From contig JABDMW010000006.1 of assembly GCA_013001295.1 (NCBI GenBank), positions 1 to 35,130 of the forward strand: a DNA stretch of 35,130 bases, written 5' to 3'. Shown here in pieces: positions 33,620 to 35,130 of this stretch. The translations under genes were made by a program, and so were the position numbers. How positions within the stretch are numbered: position 1 is the first letter of the stretch; each line of letters opens with the position of its first letter. The DNA is from Hyphomonadaceae bacterium. Lineage in GTDB: Bacteria > Pseudomonadota > Alphaproteobacteria > Caulobacterales > Maricaulaceae. The notes under the pieces are model-generated. The model had not been told where the DNA came from. It saw only the letters and a program-made list of their open reading frames with translations, and ran no database searches.

Positions 33620-34363
33620 TTACTCCTTTTTGCCTTCCCGGTGCTTTTCCCAAAGATCCGGTCGGCGCTTTCTTGTCACGTCTTCTGATTTCTCGCGTCG
33701 CCATCTCCCGATTGCGCCGTGATCACCAGATAATAATACATCCGGGATTTTTCGTCCTTCCCACTCCCGCGGCTTGGCGTAGAGCGGGTATTCCAAAAGC
33801 CCGTCTTCAAAACTCTCTTCAACGGTCGAAGCTTCATCACCCAGAACTCCGGGCAATAAGCGCACACACGCCTCGATTAAGGCCTGTCCCGCGACTTCTC
33901 CACCGGCGAGAACAAAATCCCCGATGGAAACCTCTTCCATTTCGCGCGCTTCGATGACCCTTTCATCAAGGCCTTCAAACGGCCCGCAAAACAAAACGAC
34001 CCCGGTGCCAGCCGCCAATTCCCGTACTCTTTTCTGAGTCAGGGGCGTCCCGCGCGGGGTTAAATATAAAAGCGGCCGCGTTTTACCATTATGGTCCCGC
34101 GCCACTGCGTCTATTGCTTTCGCACTCACATCCGGCTTTAGAACCATTCCAGGTCCGCCGCCAGCGGGAGTCTCATCAACAGTGCGGTGCTTATTACCGG
34201 AAAATTTGCGAATGTCTATAGCTTCAAGTGACCATTTTTCATCTTTTAATGCAGTTCCGATGATGGAAGCGCCCAAAACGCCCGGAAAAGCGTCCGGAAA
34301 CAGGGTCAAAACCGTGGCTTTCCACGGTGAACCGTCTGGAGAAATGTCAGAATTATGGGCCAT
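33620..34363 (-). CDS. trmD: tRNA (guanine37-N1)-methyltransferase
   Basis: TrmD methylates G37 of tRNAs reading CNN and some other codons, protecting the reading frame, with S-adenosylmethionine as donor. The 247 residues match. The SPOUT trefoil-knot motifs are [35 protein letters not shown] and [20 protein letters not shown]. The last third has the C-terminal domain with [20 protein letters not shown] at 34363 has no Shine-Dalgarno, but TATAAA lies 8 bases upstream, so a leaderless transcript is possible. It is followed by rplS. Confidence 0.96.
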   Translation of the reverse strand: MAHNSDISPDGSPWKATVLTLFPDAFPGVLGASIIGTALKDEKWSLEAIDIRKFSGNKHRTVDETPAGGGPGMVLKPDVSAKAIDAVARDHNGKTRPLLYLTPRGTPLTQKRVRELAAGTGVVLFCGPFEGLDERVIEAREMEEVSIGDFVLAGGEVAGQALIEACVRLLPGVLGDEASTVEESFEDGLLEYPLYAKPREWEGRKIPDVLLSGDHGAIGRWRREKSEDVTRKRRPDLWEKHREGKKE

Positions 34364-34371
34364 GCGGGGCT

Positions 34372-34377
34372 TTTATA
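34372..34377 (-). promoter_or_regulatory. Candidate trmD -10 box for a leaderless transcript
   Basis: The minus strand reads TATAAA, then eight bases, then the trmD ATG. Transcription would start at or next to the ATG. TTGACT upstream is only 14 bp away, shorter than the usual 17, so the call is tentative. Confidence 0.35.
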
Positions 34378-34466
34378 CGAAGGAATCAGGGAGTCAAATC
34401 ATCCAAGTCGGATAATTCGGCCAAAAATGAGCCAATTTGGGTTCGATTCTAAAGGTCAAATCCGCA

Positions 34467-34577
34467 AACAAAAAAGGCAGGGTCGCGAATTTAAGGGGGA
34501 GGAAACTCGACCCTGCCTTGGTTATGTAACGAGGATGGGGCGACCTCGCTATCTATGTCTCATGAGGGGAGGAGACA
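34467..34577 (-). ncRNA. Candidate anti-Shine-Dalgarno small RNA between rimM and trmD
   Basis: A roughly 110-nt minus-strand RNA is predicted, beginning about 7 bases after a -10-like box. Stem-loop 1 (34557-34576 region) has a TGTCTC/GAGACA stem and loop CTCCCCTCAT. Stem-loop 2 (34530-34548) has a GCGAGG/CCTCG-type stem and loop TCGCCCCAT. Stem-loop 3 (34474-34519) has a 12-bp stem (AAGGCAGGGTCG with CGACCCTGCCTT), then a CG bulge and five more pairs, and a 10-base loop CCTCCCCCTT, ending in TTTTTTG. Each loop exposes a C-rich sequence that can pair with ribosome-binding sites, as in known alphaproteobacterial C-rich-loop sRNAs. No protein frame is convincing here. Conservation is unchecked. 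Confidence 0.55.
34470..34519 (-). terminator. Intrinsic terminator ending the candidate sRNA (and rimM read-through)
   Basis: AAGGCAGGGTCG (34508-34519 on the minus strand) pairs with CGACCCTGCCTT (34474-34485) and six T follow. The long stem makes termination on the minus strand very likely, which would split rimM transcription from trmD. Confidence 0.82.
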
Positions 34578-34582
34578 ATTCC

Positions 34583-34611
34583 TTTAGACTAGATTCGACG
34601 CACACAAACAA
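34583..34611 (-). promoter_or_regulatory. Candidate promoter of the sRNA
   Basis: TTGTTT (34606-34611, minus strand) lies 17 bp before TCTAAA (34583-34588), which is 6-7 bases before the first stem-loop. The match to the housekeeping sigma consensus is moderate. Confidence 0.4.
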
Positions 34612-34664
34612 TAAAACTGGACGTGAGAAAAATGTGATCGGTTAATCACGGGTTTGTGAGCGCG

Positions 34665-35130
34665 CTAACGCGTATGGTTTGGGTCTTCGTCCGCTTCTTC
34701 AAAGAAGATCACGACGCGACCGCCCCTGATGTCGACTACCGGCACACCAATGCGGGAAAACGAGTGAAAGAAAGCTTTGATTTTTTCGCCCTGCTCGTCT
34801 TTACCACCGGCAATTTCCAGCACATCCCCGGCTCCGAAGTTTTGCACGGCTTTGATTAGACCCCAGACTTTCCCGTCTTCGGTTTCGGCACGCAGACCGA
34901 CCAGATCTTCATGGTAGAATTCATCCTCGTCAGGCTCCGGCATATCGGATCGGTAGACATAGAGTTTTGTCGATTTTAACGCTTCCGCTTGCTCACGGGT
35001 TTCGATTTCCTCACAATGCGCGGCAATGGCGTTCTTGACCATGCGTGATGATTTAACAGTCAGCAGGGTTTTGCCGTTTTTATCCTTGAGCGGACCATAG
35101 GTCAGACACGCCTTCGGATCCTCGGTGAAG
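34665..35130 (-). CDS. rimM: Ribosome maturation factor RimM, 5' end outside window
   Basis: RimM binds S19 and helps 30S maturation. The reading frame is open to the window edge. It shows FTEDPKACLTYGPLKDKNGK (RimM N-terminal domain), then HCEEIETREQAEALKSTKLYV, DEFYHEDLVGLRAET, VWGLIKAVQNFGAGDVLEI and a PRC-barrel-like end VVDIRGGRVVIFF. An internal ATG at 35042 is not the true start, since the conserved N-terminal domain continues upstream. It is normally followed by trmD; here 301 bp and a terminator lie between. Confidence 0.95.
   Translation of the reverse strand, partial: FTEDPKACLTYGPLKDKNGKTLLTVKSSRMVKNAIAAHCEEIETREQAEALKSTKLYVYRSDMPEPDEDEFYHEDLVGLRAETEDGKVWGLIKAVQNFGAGDVLEIAGGKDEQGEKIKAFFHSFSRIGVPVVDIRGGRVVIFFEEADEDPNHTR

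Noticed and set aside
34430-34465. GGTTCGATTC resembling a tRNA T-loop
   Set aside because: The flanking bases do not form a T-stem, and no acceptor, D or anticodon arms are present.
34355-34645. Plus-strand 96-codon open frame across the rimM-trmD gap
   Set aside because: It has no recognisable domain, runs through the sRNA hairpins and starts inside trmD on the opposite strand.

Overview
The window is 35.1 kb of a moderate-GC chromosome that reads as a free-living alphaproteobacterium. The succinate dehydrogenase and succinyl-CoA ligase genes, the rimM-trmD-rplS order, ZapE, a C-terminally extended S21, and the abundance of lipoproteins and outer-membrane proteins fit a marine Maricaulales/Hyphomonadales-like organism. 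That placement is inference. I see no phage, insertion sequence, CRISPR array, rRNA or tRNA.

Region 1 (1-16.2 kb) is a TCA-cycle block on the minus strand. In transcription order it holds sdhC-sdhD-sdhA, sdhB, mdh, sucC and the 5' part of sucD. It is interrupted three times by unrelated genes. Between sdhA and sdhB lie an alpha/beta hydrolase, a DUF4197 lipoprotein and an OafA-type acyltransferase. Between sdhB and mdh lie a PlsC-like acyltransferase, a DUF1579-like protein, a GtrA-like protein, zapE and a TM-helix (MscS-like) channel. Between mdh and sucC lie a GNAT acetyltransferase, a membrane-tethered LytTR regulator and a DUF2306 membrane protein.

Region 2 (16.3-24.8 kb) is a cell-envelope region. 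It holds a secreted DUF885 metallopeptidase-like protein, three tandem paralogous lipoproteins with C-terminal outer-membrane beta-barrels, an ArsC-family reductase, a serine beta-lactamase-like hydrolase and a ThuA-domain lipoprotein.

Region 3 (25.0-33.2 kb) mixes housekeeping and accessory genes. It holds rpsU, an orphan QueC-like PP-loop ATPase with a Cys4 zinc-type motif, asd preceded by a small membrane protein gene, three overlapping tandem genes for small secreted four-cysteine proteins of unknown function, and a three-gene set made of a [2Fe-2S] subunit, a Tat-exported molybdopterin hydroxylase subunit and a GhrA-type reductase.

Region 4 (33.2 kb to the end) is rplS-trmD and the 3' part of rimM on the minus strand. 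The 300-bp gap between rimM and trmD holds the most striking non-coding signal: a plausible promoter followed by three stem-loops, each with a C-rich loop (CUCCCC, GCCCC, CCUCCCCC). The last stem-loop is an intrinsic terminator. This looks like an unannotated, roughly 110-nt anti-Shine-Dalgarno type small RNA.
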